From: Lentisphaeria bacterium
GTDB taxonomy: Bacteria; Verrucomicrobiota; Lentisphaeria; Victivallales; UBA1829
DNA: 64,000 bases
Reading direction: 5' to 3'
NCBI GenBank assembly: GCA_017456805.1
Contig: JAFTIQ010000032.1
Coordinates: 1 to 64,000 of the forward strand
The notes below the pieces were generated by a model that was not told where the DNA came from, did no database searches, and worked only from the letters and a program-made list of their open reading frames with translations. The position numbers and the translations under genes are program-made. Positions 49,337 to 57,209 of the stretch are shown one piece after another. The stretch's first letter is position 1, and every line of letters starts with the position of its first letter.

Positions 49337-49403
49337 TCTGTAATATTCACATTCATTCAGAGGTAATTCTCAATTACCTTATTCAACAGAAAGGATATCT
49401 CTA

Positions 49404-50222
49404 ATGGGATGCAGTGGAAATTGTGAAAGCTGCGGCTCTGCCGGCGGCTGCGAAAATCAGAAATTATCAGAACGGATGAGCAAGGTCGCCCGGAAGATCT
49501 TTGTGATGTCCGGAAAAGGCGGGGTCGGGAAGAGTACTGTCGCGGCATCTCTTGCCCTTGCACTCGCAGAAAAAGGTGCAAAAGTCGGGCTGATCGACGT
49601 TGACTTTCACGGTCCCAGCCAGCCGACACTTTTCGGGATTCAGGATGTCCGTCCGGAGTCTGACGGAGAAGAACTGCTTCCAGTGGAAGTGAACGGGATC
49701 CGTCTGGTTTCCATTGGAAACCTTCTGGAAAATCCTGATTCAGCAATTGTGTGGCGCGGTCCGGCAAAAATCGGTGTGCTCAAACAGCTTCTGGAGGAAG
49801 TTCAGTGGGGGGAATTGGATTACCTTCTGTTTGACTTTCCGCCGGGAACCGGGGATGAAGCCCTCTCTGCCTGCCAGCTTGTCCCGGGCGAAAAAGCTGC
49901 GATCATTGTAACAACACCGCAGGAAGTTTCTCTTGCTGACTGCCGGAAATGTCTGGATTTCTGCGATCAGGTGGAAGTCCCACTGATCGGCATCATTGAA
50001 AATATGAGCGGATTCTACTGTCCGGATTGCGGAAAATTCCATGAAATCTTCTCTTCCGGCGGCGGCAGAAAACTTGCAGAAAAAGCAGAAGTTCCCCTTC
50101 TGGCAAAAATCCCCATCGACCCGGTGTTCCTCCAGGAATGTGACAGAGGAAACATCATTGAAGGGATGAAAAACTCCAAAGGTGTTCATGAGGCATTGAC
50201 AGCCATCGCCAATTCCATCTGA
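49404..50222 (+). CDS. mrp: Mrp/Nbp35-type iron-sulfur carrier ATPase
   Basis: The 272-residue protein has the deviant Walker A SGKGGVGKST (36-45), DVDFHGPS, FPPGTGDE and ENMSGFYCPDC near the C-terminus. A cluster of Cys (C3, C7, C10 and C16) at the N-terminus resembles the eukaryotic/archaeal Nbp35 type more than typical bacterial Mrp; the second CxxC is in CPDC. The family loads and carries Fe-S clusters. AAAGGA precedes the ATG. It is divergent from ribF and is followed by a terminator at 50288. Confidence 0.9.
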   Translation: MGCSGNCESCGSAGGCENQKLSERMSKVARKIFVMSGKGGVGKSTVAASLALALAEKGAKVGLIDVDFHGPSQPTLFGIQDVRPESDGEELLPVEVNGIRLVSIGNLLENPDSAIVWRGPAKIGVLKQLLEEVQWGELDYLLFDFPPGTGDEALSACQLVPGEKAAIIVTTPQEVSLADCRKCLDFCDQVEVPLIGIIENMSGFYCPDCGKFHEIFSSGGGRKLAEKAEVPLLAKIPIDPVFLQECDRGNIIEGMKNSKGVHEALTAIANSI

Positions 50223-50287
50223 AAAACGCATTTTTCACAACAGCCTCAGGAAACTGTGTTCAGCATATTTTCTGAGGAATAAAAAAA

Positions 50288-50316
50288 ACTCCGGACCAAA
50301 CGATCCGGAGTTTTTT
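50288..50316. terminator. Bidirectional terminator
   Basis: ACTCCGGA (50288-50295) pairs with TCCGGAGT (50304-50311), flanked by A and T runs. It can stop mrp (plus) and the M24 gene (minus). Confidence 0.9.
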
Positions 50317-50338
50317 CGTATCTTCGCTGGAAGCAAAA

Positions 50339-51517
50339 TCAGTCGAGTTTGCAATCCTTGAGAGACATGAACTTCTTGGAGAGGAGTTCGCAGCCGTCTT
50401 TCTTGATGATACAGCCGCGTTCCCAACGGAGACCATAACCGTTACCTGTGAAGAAGGTATCGATCTGATAGGTCATATTTTCCTGAAGTTTGTACTTGGA
50501 GGTGGTTTCGATCCAGGGAGATTCGGTTTCCTGGATACCGAGGCCGTGGACAGGACCGTAGAGCATGTAGTCGCCCCAGCCCTGATCGATTCCCCACTGA
50601 GTATAGTCCTTAGCGATGGATGCAGCATCAGCGCCAGCCTTCATGAGTTCGAAGGTGTACTTGTGAGCGCGGAGACCGAATTCAACGAGAGCCATCTGTT
50701 CTTTGGGGAGCTTACCGAAGTAAACCGGGATACCGATGGAGGAGCTGTAACCGCCGACGCGAGCACCGATGTTGAGCTGAATGATTTCATTCTTTTTCAG
50801 TTTGGCATAGGTGGGACGGCTGATACCGTTGCTGGTACGATCGCCGCCGAAGCAGTAAAGGCTGTGGCCTTCATATTCCCCGCCGTTAGCGAAGATTTCG
50901 CGCTGAGCGATTGCAAGAGCCTGGAATTCGGTCATGCCGGGTTTCATTTCGTTGAGCATAGCTGCAACTGCTTTTTCAGCGACTTTGAAAGCTTTCTTGT
51001 GGCTGTTCAGTTCGTTTTCGCTCTTGATCCAGCGGAGGGGACGGAAGACATCTTCAGCGACGACACATTCAACGCCGGGGAGCTGGTTTGCGAGAGCATC
51101 AAGAGTGGGCTTGGTCATGACAGCGGTACCGCAGAGACCGAGTTTTTTGAGTTTCTTTCTGCCCATTGCTTTCTTTGCAACATCAGCGAAGGTGGAGAGC
51201 GGAATTCCGGGATAATCGGGTTCAGCTGCTTCGCGGTAGTTCAGGAGCATCATGATGTTTTCGGGTTCGAAAACACTGCGTCCGACAGCATATTTCCAGC
51301 TTTCGGGGCCGATCAGAAGGATAGCAGGACCTTCTGCGGGGACAAAGACACCAGCCTGTTCGAAGGTCGGCCAGTATTCGCTGAGGTAGCGGACATTGGC
51401 AAAGTCAGATTCGGTACCATGTACGAGACATGCATCGAGTCCGGCTTTCTTCATGTTGGCCTGGAACTTGGCGATTCTGTCAAAGTACTCCTGTTTCGGG
51501 ATAAAACTTGTGTTCAT
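50339..51517 (-). CDS. M24 (Xaa-Pro peptidase/creatinase fold) protein with altered metal site
   Basis: The 392-residue protein has the N-terminal and pita-bread domains of the M24 family. Of the five usual metal ligands, position 1 is Asn249 (LNIGA, usually D), position 2 is Ser260 (GYSSSIG, usually GYxSD), position 3 His324 is kept (GPVHGLG), position 4 is Asp353 (QIDTF, usually Glu), and position 5 Glu366 (LRWERG) is kept. A two-metal peptidase is therefore unlikely; creatinase, a metal-free member, is the nearest known precedent. Biased codon usage suggests high expression. It follows the polysaccharide deacetylase gene by 11 bases. Confidence 0.85.
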   Translation of the reverse strand: MNTSFIPKQEYFDRIAKFQANMKKAGLDACLVHGTESDFANVRYLSEYWPTFEQAGVFVPAEGPAILLIGPESWKYAVGRSVFEPENIMMLLNYREAAEPDYPGIPLSTFADVAKKAMGRKKLKKLGLCGTAVMTKPTLDALANQLPGVECVVAEDVFRPLRWIKSENELNSHKKAFKVAEKAVAAMLNEMKPGMTEFQALAIAQREIFANGGEYEGHSLYCFGGDRTSNGISRPTYAKLKKNEIIQLNIGARVGGYSSSIGIPVYFGKLPKEQMALVEFGLRAHKYTFELMKAGADAASIAKDYTQWGIDQGWGDYMLYGPVHGLGIQETESPWIETTSKYKLQENMTYQIDTFFTGNGYGLRWERGCIIKKDGCELLSKKFMSLKDCKLD

Positions 51518-51528
51518 GATTTTACTCC

Positions 51529-52407
51529 TTAGATTGTAATTGAACCGGCTGTTGAGAATTCAGAGCCGAAGTCTTTCAGTTTCTGGATCAGCACATCAAA
51601 CTGTTCCGCAGCATATTCGCCGCAGTTTTTGATGATGAAGGGATCAGGAAGGACAGAACCTTCTCCGTAATGGAGCAATCCTTCCGGCATTTTGTGGAAT
51701 TCCCAGGGATGCATGTAGAAGCAGATAAAGGGATTTGCACCGCGGTCCGTACAGTATTTTGCATAGCTGCGGATGTGTTCCATAACAGCTTCAGCACTTT
51801 CTGTACGCCACAGGGGCCACTGGTCCATATCGCGTCCATAGGGATCCTTGGAATCCATGGAAAGGTCTGCAAAGTTGGGCAGCTCGATCAGCTTCATATC
51901 GCCTTTCTTTGTCCAGTCATCTTTGCTCGGATGATAGGGTTCCAGCTGTTCGCGGTAGAAGTACATCGGATAGGTGGCATCGGCTTTATAACCGAGTTTT
52001 TCCAATGTATTGACCACTGCGGTAGAACCCCAGAGACGGGGACAGCGGAATGCGGTGGGACGAACGCCGCAGAGTTCTTCGATGATCTCCGTATTCTTGC
52101 GGATCCGGTTGTCGACTTCTTCCGGAAGAACAGGAACGTCTCCGGGAATTTCGAACAGAGGATCACCGATGGTTTCATGGAACAGGGTGTGTGCCCCGAT
52201 TTCATGACCTGCATCACGAACCTTTTTCAGAACATCAACATTTTTCTTCGCAGCATCTGCTGTAAAGAAGAACGTTGCCTTGATATCATGTTTTTTCAGG
52301 ATGGAGAGAATCACATCCGTTCCGGGTCCGAACCCATCATACCACGGGGTCCAGCTGCCGATATCGGTTTCCATATCAAAACCGAAAACTGTTTTAATTG
52401 AGCCCAT
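51529..52407 (-). CDS. Polysaccharide deacetylase (NodB) family protein
   Basis: The 292-residue protein has NodB motif 1 with Asp11 and Asp15 (FGFDMETD), motif 2 His73-x-x-x-His77 (GAHTLFHE), and motif 3 FRCPRLWGS. It probably removes acetyl or related groups from an N-acetylated sugar or small amide, as in allantoinase-like relatives. No signal peptide is present, so the substrate should be cytoplasmic, unlike typical cell-wall enzymes. AAGGAGG lies before the ATG. It shares a transcript with the M24 protein. Confidence 0.88.
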   Translation of the reverse strand: MGSIKTVFGFDMETDIGSWTPWYDGFGPGTDVILSILKKHDIKATFFFTADAAKKNVDVLKKVRDAGHEIGAHTLFHETIGDPLFEIPGDVPVLPEEVDNRIRKNTEIIEELCGVRPTAFRCPRLWGSTAVVNTLEKLGYKADATYPMYFYREQLEPYHPSKDDWTKKGDMKLIELPNFADLSMDSKDPYGRDMDQWPLWRTESAEAVMEHIRSYAKYCTDRGANPFICFYMHPWEFHKMPEGLLHYGEGSVLPDPFIIKNCGEYAAEQFDVLIQKLKDFGSEFSTAGSITI

Positions 52408-52439
52408 AACTACCTCCTTGTTATTTCGTCATTAGGTAT

Positions 52440-52468
52440 ACTATAAATCTCAAACGCAGAAAAGTCAA
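52440..52468 (-). promoter_or_regulatory. Promoter of the deacetylase/M24 pair
   Basis: On the minus strand TTGACT (52463-52468), 17 bases, TATAGT (52440-52445), about 35 bases before the start codon. Confidence 0.6.
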
Positions 52469-52607
52469 TGATAAAATTAACATTTCAATCATTTTTTTTC
52501 AAAAAATTACCGTTTTTCCGCAAAAAATCCTCTCTCAGCATCTGAAATTCACTTTTTGACCTTAAAAAAACGGACCGTAAAAAAAATCGGAGAATTTTTA
52601 TTTCAGC

Positions 52608-52635
52608 TTGAAAAAAAAACAAAATGAGATATATT
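52608..52635 (+). promoter_or_regulatory. Promoter of the zinc-finger membrane protein gene
   Basis: TTGAAA (52608-52613), 16 bases, TATATT (52630-52635), 44 bases before the ATG. Confidence 0.6.
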
Positions 52636-52679
52636 AAAACAATTCGTTTGTAAATTCAATTCTTTCAAGGAAAAATATC

Positions 52680-54500
52680 ATGACACCCCTTCAAAACAAA
52701 GTATCTGTCCGTTCCGCTGAATATTACCAAAGAGGAGCAGCCGCTGCAACGCTCATTCCCGGACTGCTGCTTATCCTTCTCCTTATTGCTCTCGTGATCT
52801 CCCTCGGATCCGTCTTCGGAAGAAAACCAACCATGGAAACCCTGAAGGAAGATGCACCCAAAATCGCAGTTCAAAAAATGCTGGCATTGCTGGATACCAA
52901 CAAAGATCCATCTGACAACGTTCAATTCTTTTTTCTGGAAGATAACCATATCGTTGAAATCCTCCCCAAAGAAGATTTGGCAGAACGGAACAGCAAAGGT
53001 GCGTTTTTTGCAAAAACTTATATTGTCTGGGACCGGAAAATCGAACTGAAAAAAACAGAACCGATCGGTATCAAAAAACAGGATGGCGAATATATCGCAT
53101 ACATCGAACTGGAATTCGAAGAAACGATCAATAAACGCGATAAAAAAAGAGGGGTTGCTTTGCATAAACTCTATCCTCTCGGTTCTGATCATTTCACCGG
53201 TTCTCAATTCAGCGACTTCAAAAAAGAATATTTCGATCTCCTTCCCGGACTGAACTTCGATATCAAAGAAATCCTGAAGCAAAAAGGCCGAACTCAGATA
53301 CGGAAACTCATCTCGATCGTTGAAGTCCGCTGGGATAAAGAAGCAAGCGTTTGGACCGCAGCTCAGCTTACATTCAAAAAGCCCGAAGATTTGAACATTC
53401 CACGGGCAGAATGGACTTCTGACGAATATTCTCAGGATAAACTCATCCAGAAACTTGCCGCATCCAATATCAAACTCTATGATGGCGTTTTTTACAGCGA
53501 AAAAGATATTGAAATTCTGGAAAAAATCGCCGCCGGCAACGTCTATTACGAAGGCGGATGGGTCACAAAAGAAACTTACACATCAACAGAAGCAATCAGA
53601 AACGCCTGGCGGAAATTCAGCAAGAACAGATATTGGAATGATCTGAGAGATGTCATTAAACTTTTGGCAGACAAAACGGATGCGCTGGAAAAATTCAGAA
53701 AAGAAATCACTGAAAATGTCAGAAAAGCGATCCTCGGAGAAATTGAATTCTTCAGAAAGAGAAAAGACTTGAAACAGCTTCAGGATCTCCGGGTGAAGAT
53801 GCAGCAGTATCAGGGTGCGGCTCTGATTGATGAAAACCTCTTTGAAACTCAAATTGCCGCTGCAGAAACGGAAATCAAACAGGAACAGGAAGCTGAGGCC
53901 CGCCGCAGAGAAGAAGCCCGTCAGGCAGCTCAGAAAAGAGAACAGGAACGGATTCAGGAAATCAATCAGCAGGCAAAACAAATCGCTGAACTGATCTTCA
54001 CTGAAGATTTCCGGAGAAACTTCCGCAGAAATTACAGCGAATATTTCATCCAGCGGTCACAGATGCAGCAAAAAATCGCCAGACTTGACAGCCGTAAATA
54101 TCATGAATTCCTTCAGAAAACTGACCGTTATGTCTACATTATCGCAGTTTTTGCAAACGCGGAAGAGCATGTCTCCGGACGTCTGGATGAAAATGATGTA
54201 CAATATGTCAAATCCATTCTTATCCAGACTTGTCGTTTCTGCAAAGACGGTACAAAAATCTGCGATGACTGCAAAGGCACCCGGAAATGCAAGGCTTGCG
54301 GCGGAAAAGGATATTACTACCTGCCCTCCATCTCCGGCGGCAGTGATTACCGTTCCTGTCCATCAAGATGCCAAAGCTGTCTGAGACCCCAGCTTTGCAG
54401 AAAATGTAAAGGGAAACGTACCGTGGTCAACCCCGATGCGGCAAGACAGTATTCCCGGCGGTTGAAATCTGAAATTGAAGAATTCACTTCGGGATTCTAA
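52680..54500 (+). CDS. Membrane-anchored coiled-coil protein with DnaJ-like zinc finger
   Basis: The 606-residue protein has one N-terminal membrane helix (about 20-42), a long soluble alpha/beta region (about 60-330), a coiled coil (about 340-430, Gln/Glu/Arg rich), and a C-terminal Cys cluster (about 517-585) with pairs CRFC, CDDC, CKAC, CQSC and CRKC, several followed by KG or GG as in the DnaJ zinc domain. No enzyme motif was found. The zinc domain may bind unfolded protein or RNA. It is co-transcribed with the gene at 54502. Function unknown. Confidence 0.75.
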   Translation: MTPLQNKVSVRSAEYYQRGAAAATLIPGLLLILLLIALVISLGSVFGRKPTMETLKEDAPKIAVQKMLALLDTNKDPSDNVQFFFLEDNHIVEILPKEDLAERNSKGAFFAKTYIVWDRKIELKKTEPIGIKKQDGEYIAYIELEFEETINKRDKKRGVALHKLYPLGSDHFTGSQFSDFKKEYFDLLPGLNFDIKEILKQKGRTQIRKLISIVEVRWDKEASVWTAAQLTFKKPEDLNIPRAEWTSDEYSQDKLIQKLAASNIKLYDGVFYSEKDIEILEKIAAGNVYYEGGWVTKETYTSTEAIRNAWRKFSKNRYWNDLRDVIKLLADKTDALEKFRKEITENVRKAILGEIEFFRKRKDLKQLQDLRVKMQQYQGAALIDENLFETQIAAAETEIKQEQEAEARRREEARQAAQKREQERIQEINQQAKQIAELIFTEDFRRNFRRNYSEYFIQRSQMQQKIARLDSRKYHEFLQKTDRYVYIIAVFANAEEHVSGRLDENDVQYVKSILIQTCRFCKDGTKICDDCKGTRKCKACGGKGYYYLPSISGGSDYRSCPSRCQSCLRPQLCRKCKGKRTVVNPDAARQYSRRLKSEIEEFTSGF

Positions 54501-54501
54501 A

Positions 54502-55362
54502 ATGGGCTTTCTGAAAAAAAGAATTTGGACATGGGGTTATGTTCTTGACAAAGTGCCCACAGCTGCACCTTTTACATTTGAAAAAACACGGTGCAGCCTG
54601 GAAACGCAAACAGCGTATCTGGGAGCAGAAAAAACCTTTTATATGAACACCATGTTCAGCAGGGAGTATATCGAAAAGAAATTCAAAGCATGGGATCCGG
54701 AAATCATCGGAAACTGCATTGAAAACCGTCTTTCCGACATGCATTTACAGCGACTGAAATCCATGAAGGAGATCTTCTGTACTCTGGAACATGAGAACTA
54801 TCTGGAAAGCGCGCTCCGGATCGCAAAAGCCTCCCTTATTCACAAAAATATCAAGGGAATCCACTTCGATGATTTTTCAAGAGTCAGCGGAGGTAAAATT
54901 CTGGGAGAAATCCATGACAGAATCAAGGAAATCAATCCGGCGCTGAAAATTGCGATTGTCACCTACTCCAACTGGGATCCGGCGGAATACGAAGGCACGG
55001 CAAAATATGTGGATTTGTTCTCCCGGTGGTGCTGGGTTCCTTCTGAGGATTACTGGAGACAGCACCGGGAAGATATCCGGAAACTGAGAGATATCACCGG
55101 CCCGGATAAAACAATTCTGCAGGGAATTTATATTCATGACTTCGGATCTTCCGGACTTCCTGTCACACAATGTCTCAGCAAAGTCCCGAAAGAAGTATTC
55201 CAGCTCAGCGTGGAAACGATTTGCGAAAATACATGGAACGGAACCATCGACGGAATTATTCTTCCCCAGGCGGCATATTTCAGCTGTCTGAGCCATAAAT
55301 CACACGTCAGCTGGCTGAAAGAGTATATTGACTGGTTCGACGGCACCACAACAGAGCTTTGA
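54502..55362 (+). CDS. Uncharacterised protein, TIM-barrel-like, unknown function
   Basis: The 286-residue protein contains KNIKGIHFDDFSRVSGGK, ALKIAIVTYSNWDP and WVPSEDYW, with an alternating strand/helix pattern suggesting a TIM barrel. The DD and Trp-rich strand ends resemble carbohydrate-active enzymes, but no family signature is definite. The start at 54502 is one base after the upstream stop; the longer in-frame reading overlaps the zinc-finger protein. A terminator follows at 55374. Confidence 0.6.
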   Translation: MGFLKKRIWTWGYVLDKVPTAAPFTFEKTRCSLETQTAYLGAEKTFYMNTMFSREYIEKKFKAWDPEIIGNCIENRLSDMHLQRLKSMKEIFCTLEHENYLESALRIAKASLIHKNIKGIHFDDFSRVSGGKILGEIHDRIKEINPALKIAIVTYSNWDPAEYEGTAKYVDLFSRWCWVPSEDYWRQHREDIRKLRDITGPDKTILQGIYIHDFGSSGLPVTQCLSKVPKEVFQLSVETICENTWNGTIDGIILPQAAYFSCLSHKSHVSWLKEYIDWFDGTTTEL

Positions 55363-55373
55363 CAACCCATAAA

Positions 55374-55411
55374 AAAAGCTGCTGCATCATTTTCACTCAG
55401 CAGCAGCTTTT
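55374..55411. terminator. Bidirectional terminator
   Basis: AAAAGCTGCTGC (55374-55385) pairs with GCAGCAGCTTTT (55400-55411). It stops the unknown gene pair (plus) and proS (minus). Confidence 0.85.
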
Positions 55412-55445
55412 GGAATTCAGATCAGTTTCTGAACCAGCTTAAATC

Positions 55446-57176
55446 TCAGAGATATTTTGCAAGTTCTTCAGCAACTTTATCCTTCAAAATTGCGGCAGCA
55501 TTGTCAAGCGGCAGCATTTCTGCATCCCGGGATGTTCTGAGTTTGAACTCACACACACCGTTATCCACAGACTTGGGAGAAACGATCACACGGAAGGGAA
55601 TTCCAAGCAAGTCAGCATCGCTGAACATGGATCCGGCTTTTTCTCCGCGATCATCATAAAGGACTTCGACTCCAGCCTTTGTGAGAGCTTCATAAAGCGC
55701 ATCTGCTTTTTCCTGAACTCCGCCCTTGTCAGGATTCAATGCACAAAGCTGAATCTGGTAAGGAGCGATGGACATGGGCCAGACAGGACCGTAATCATCG
55801 TGAGAATCTTCGATCACAGAAGCCATGGTCCGGCCGATACCGATTCCGTAGCAGCCCATGATCATCGGCTGAGCCTTGCCATCTTTATCCAGATATTCGC
55901 ATTTCATGGGTTTGGAATATTTTGTACCGAGCTGGAAGATGTTTCCGACTTCGATCCCCCGCTTCATCTGCAAGGGTTCACCGGTCACCGGACAGGGATC
56001 TCCATCGCGTACCATCGCAATATCTGCCACCGTTACATTGGCAAGATCTCTGCCGTAATTGAAGTTCTTGTAATGATATCCTTCTTCGTTGGCTCCGACC
56101 ACCAGGTTTGCTGTTCCCTCAATGGATTTATCCACCACAATAATGCATTTTGCAGGATCAATTCCAACGGGGGAAGCAAATCCGGGGACAGCCCCGGCAT
56201 CCAGAATCTGACGGTCATTTGCAAACGCAAGAGAAGGTGTTTGCAGGACAGCCTGAAGTTTCATTTCATTGACTTCAAAATCGCCGCGGATCATTGCAAA
56301 TACAAGTTTGTTGTCTGCGGTGGAATAGAAAACAGCTTTTCCAGTCTGTTCCGGTTTCACATTCAGGAACCCGGCAACATCCTCAATGGTTTTCATGTGG
56401 GGAGTTTCCACCTTTTCAAGAGGAAGCTCTGCTTCTGTTTTTTCAAACTTCAGACCGGAAACCGCAATTTCACGGTTTGCTTTGTAGCTGACACCATCGG
56501 GAGAAAGGAAAATCGTATCTTCTCCGCAATCTGCAACAGACATGAATTCATGAGAAATGCTTCCGCCCATCATCCCGCTGTTGGCACGGATGGAGACGAC
56601 ATTCTTCAAACCGACTCTTGCATAAATGCGGACATAGGCATCATGAACGCGCTGATAGTATTTTTCGAGACATTCCTGAGACGTATGGAAGCTGTAAGCA
56701 TCCTTCATGGTGAATTCGCGGACACGGATCAGTCCTGCGCGGGGACGGGCTTCATCACGATACTTGGTCTGGATCTGATATGCCATCACAGGAAGCTGCT
56801 TATAGCTGTTGACCTCAGAACGGACCAGATGAACGATCGCTTCTTCGTGGGTCATTCCCAGCAGCATATCTTTATCGTTGCGGTCTTTGAAACGGAGAAG
56901 TTCGGGACCGACCGTTTCAAATCTTCCGGATTCTTTCCAGAGTTCTGCGGGGAGAACGACGGGCATCAGGACTTCCTGACCATCGACGGCGTTCATTTCC
57001 TCCCGGACGATCGCTTCGATCTTGGCAATGATCCGTTTTGCGATGGGAAGAAGGCTGAAAATCCCGGCTGAAACAGGGCGGACATAACCGCCGCGTACAA
57101 GAAATTTATGGGAAACAGTTTTTGCATCCTTGGGGTCTTCCCGAAGTCTGCGTCCAATCATAGATGACATTCTCAT
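55446..57176 (-). CDS. proS: Prolyl-tRNA synthetase, bacterial type
   Basis: The 576-residue protein has class II synthetase motifs (motif 2 near KYRDEARPRAGLIRVREF, motif 3 in GIGIGRTMAS), an inserted editing domain between motifs 2 and 3, and a C-terminal anticodon-binding domain with VLYDDRGEKAGSMFSDAD. It charges tRNA-Pro. The length matches the bacterial form with the editing domain. The upstream ribosome site AAAGG is weak. It follows lptD by 33 bases. Confidence 0.96.
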   Translation of the reverse strand: MRMSSMIGRRLREDPKDAKTVSHKFLVRGGYVRPVSAGIFSLLPIAKRIIAKIEAIVREEMNAVDGQEVLMPVVLPAELWKESGRFETVGPELLRFKDRNDKDMLLGMTHEEAIVHLVRSEVNSYKQLPVMAYQIQTKYRDEARPRAGLIRVREFTMKDAYSFHTSQECLEKYYQRVHDAYVRIYARVGLKNVVSIRANSGMMGGSISHEFMSVADCGEDTIFLSPDGVSYKANREIAVSGLKFEKTEAELPLEKVETPHMKTIEDVAGFLNVKPEQTGKAVFYSTADNKLVFAMIRGDFEVNEMKLQAVLQTPSLAFANDRQILDAGAVPGFASPVGIDPAKCIIVVDKSIEGTANLVVGANEEGYHYKNFNYGRDLANVTVADIAMVRDGDPCPVTGEPLQMKRGIEVGNIFQLGTKYSKPMKCEYLDKDGKAQPMIMGCYGIGIGRTMASVIEDSHDDYGPVWPMSIAPYQIQLCALNPDKGGVQEKADALYEALTKAGVEVLYDDRGEKAGSMFSDADLLGIPFRVIVSPKSVDNGVCEFKLRTSRDAEMLPLDNAAAILKDKVAEELAKYL

Positions 57177-57209
57177 GATTCGAGTGTACCTTTATGATAA
57201 GTTATGAAG

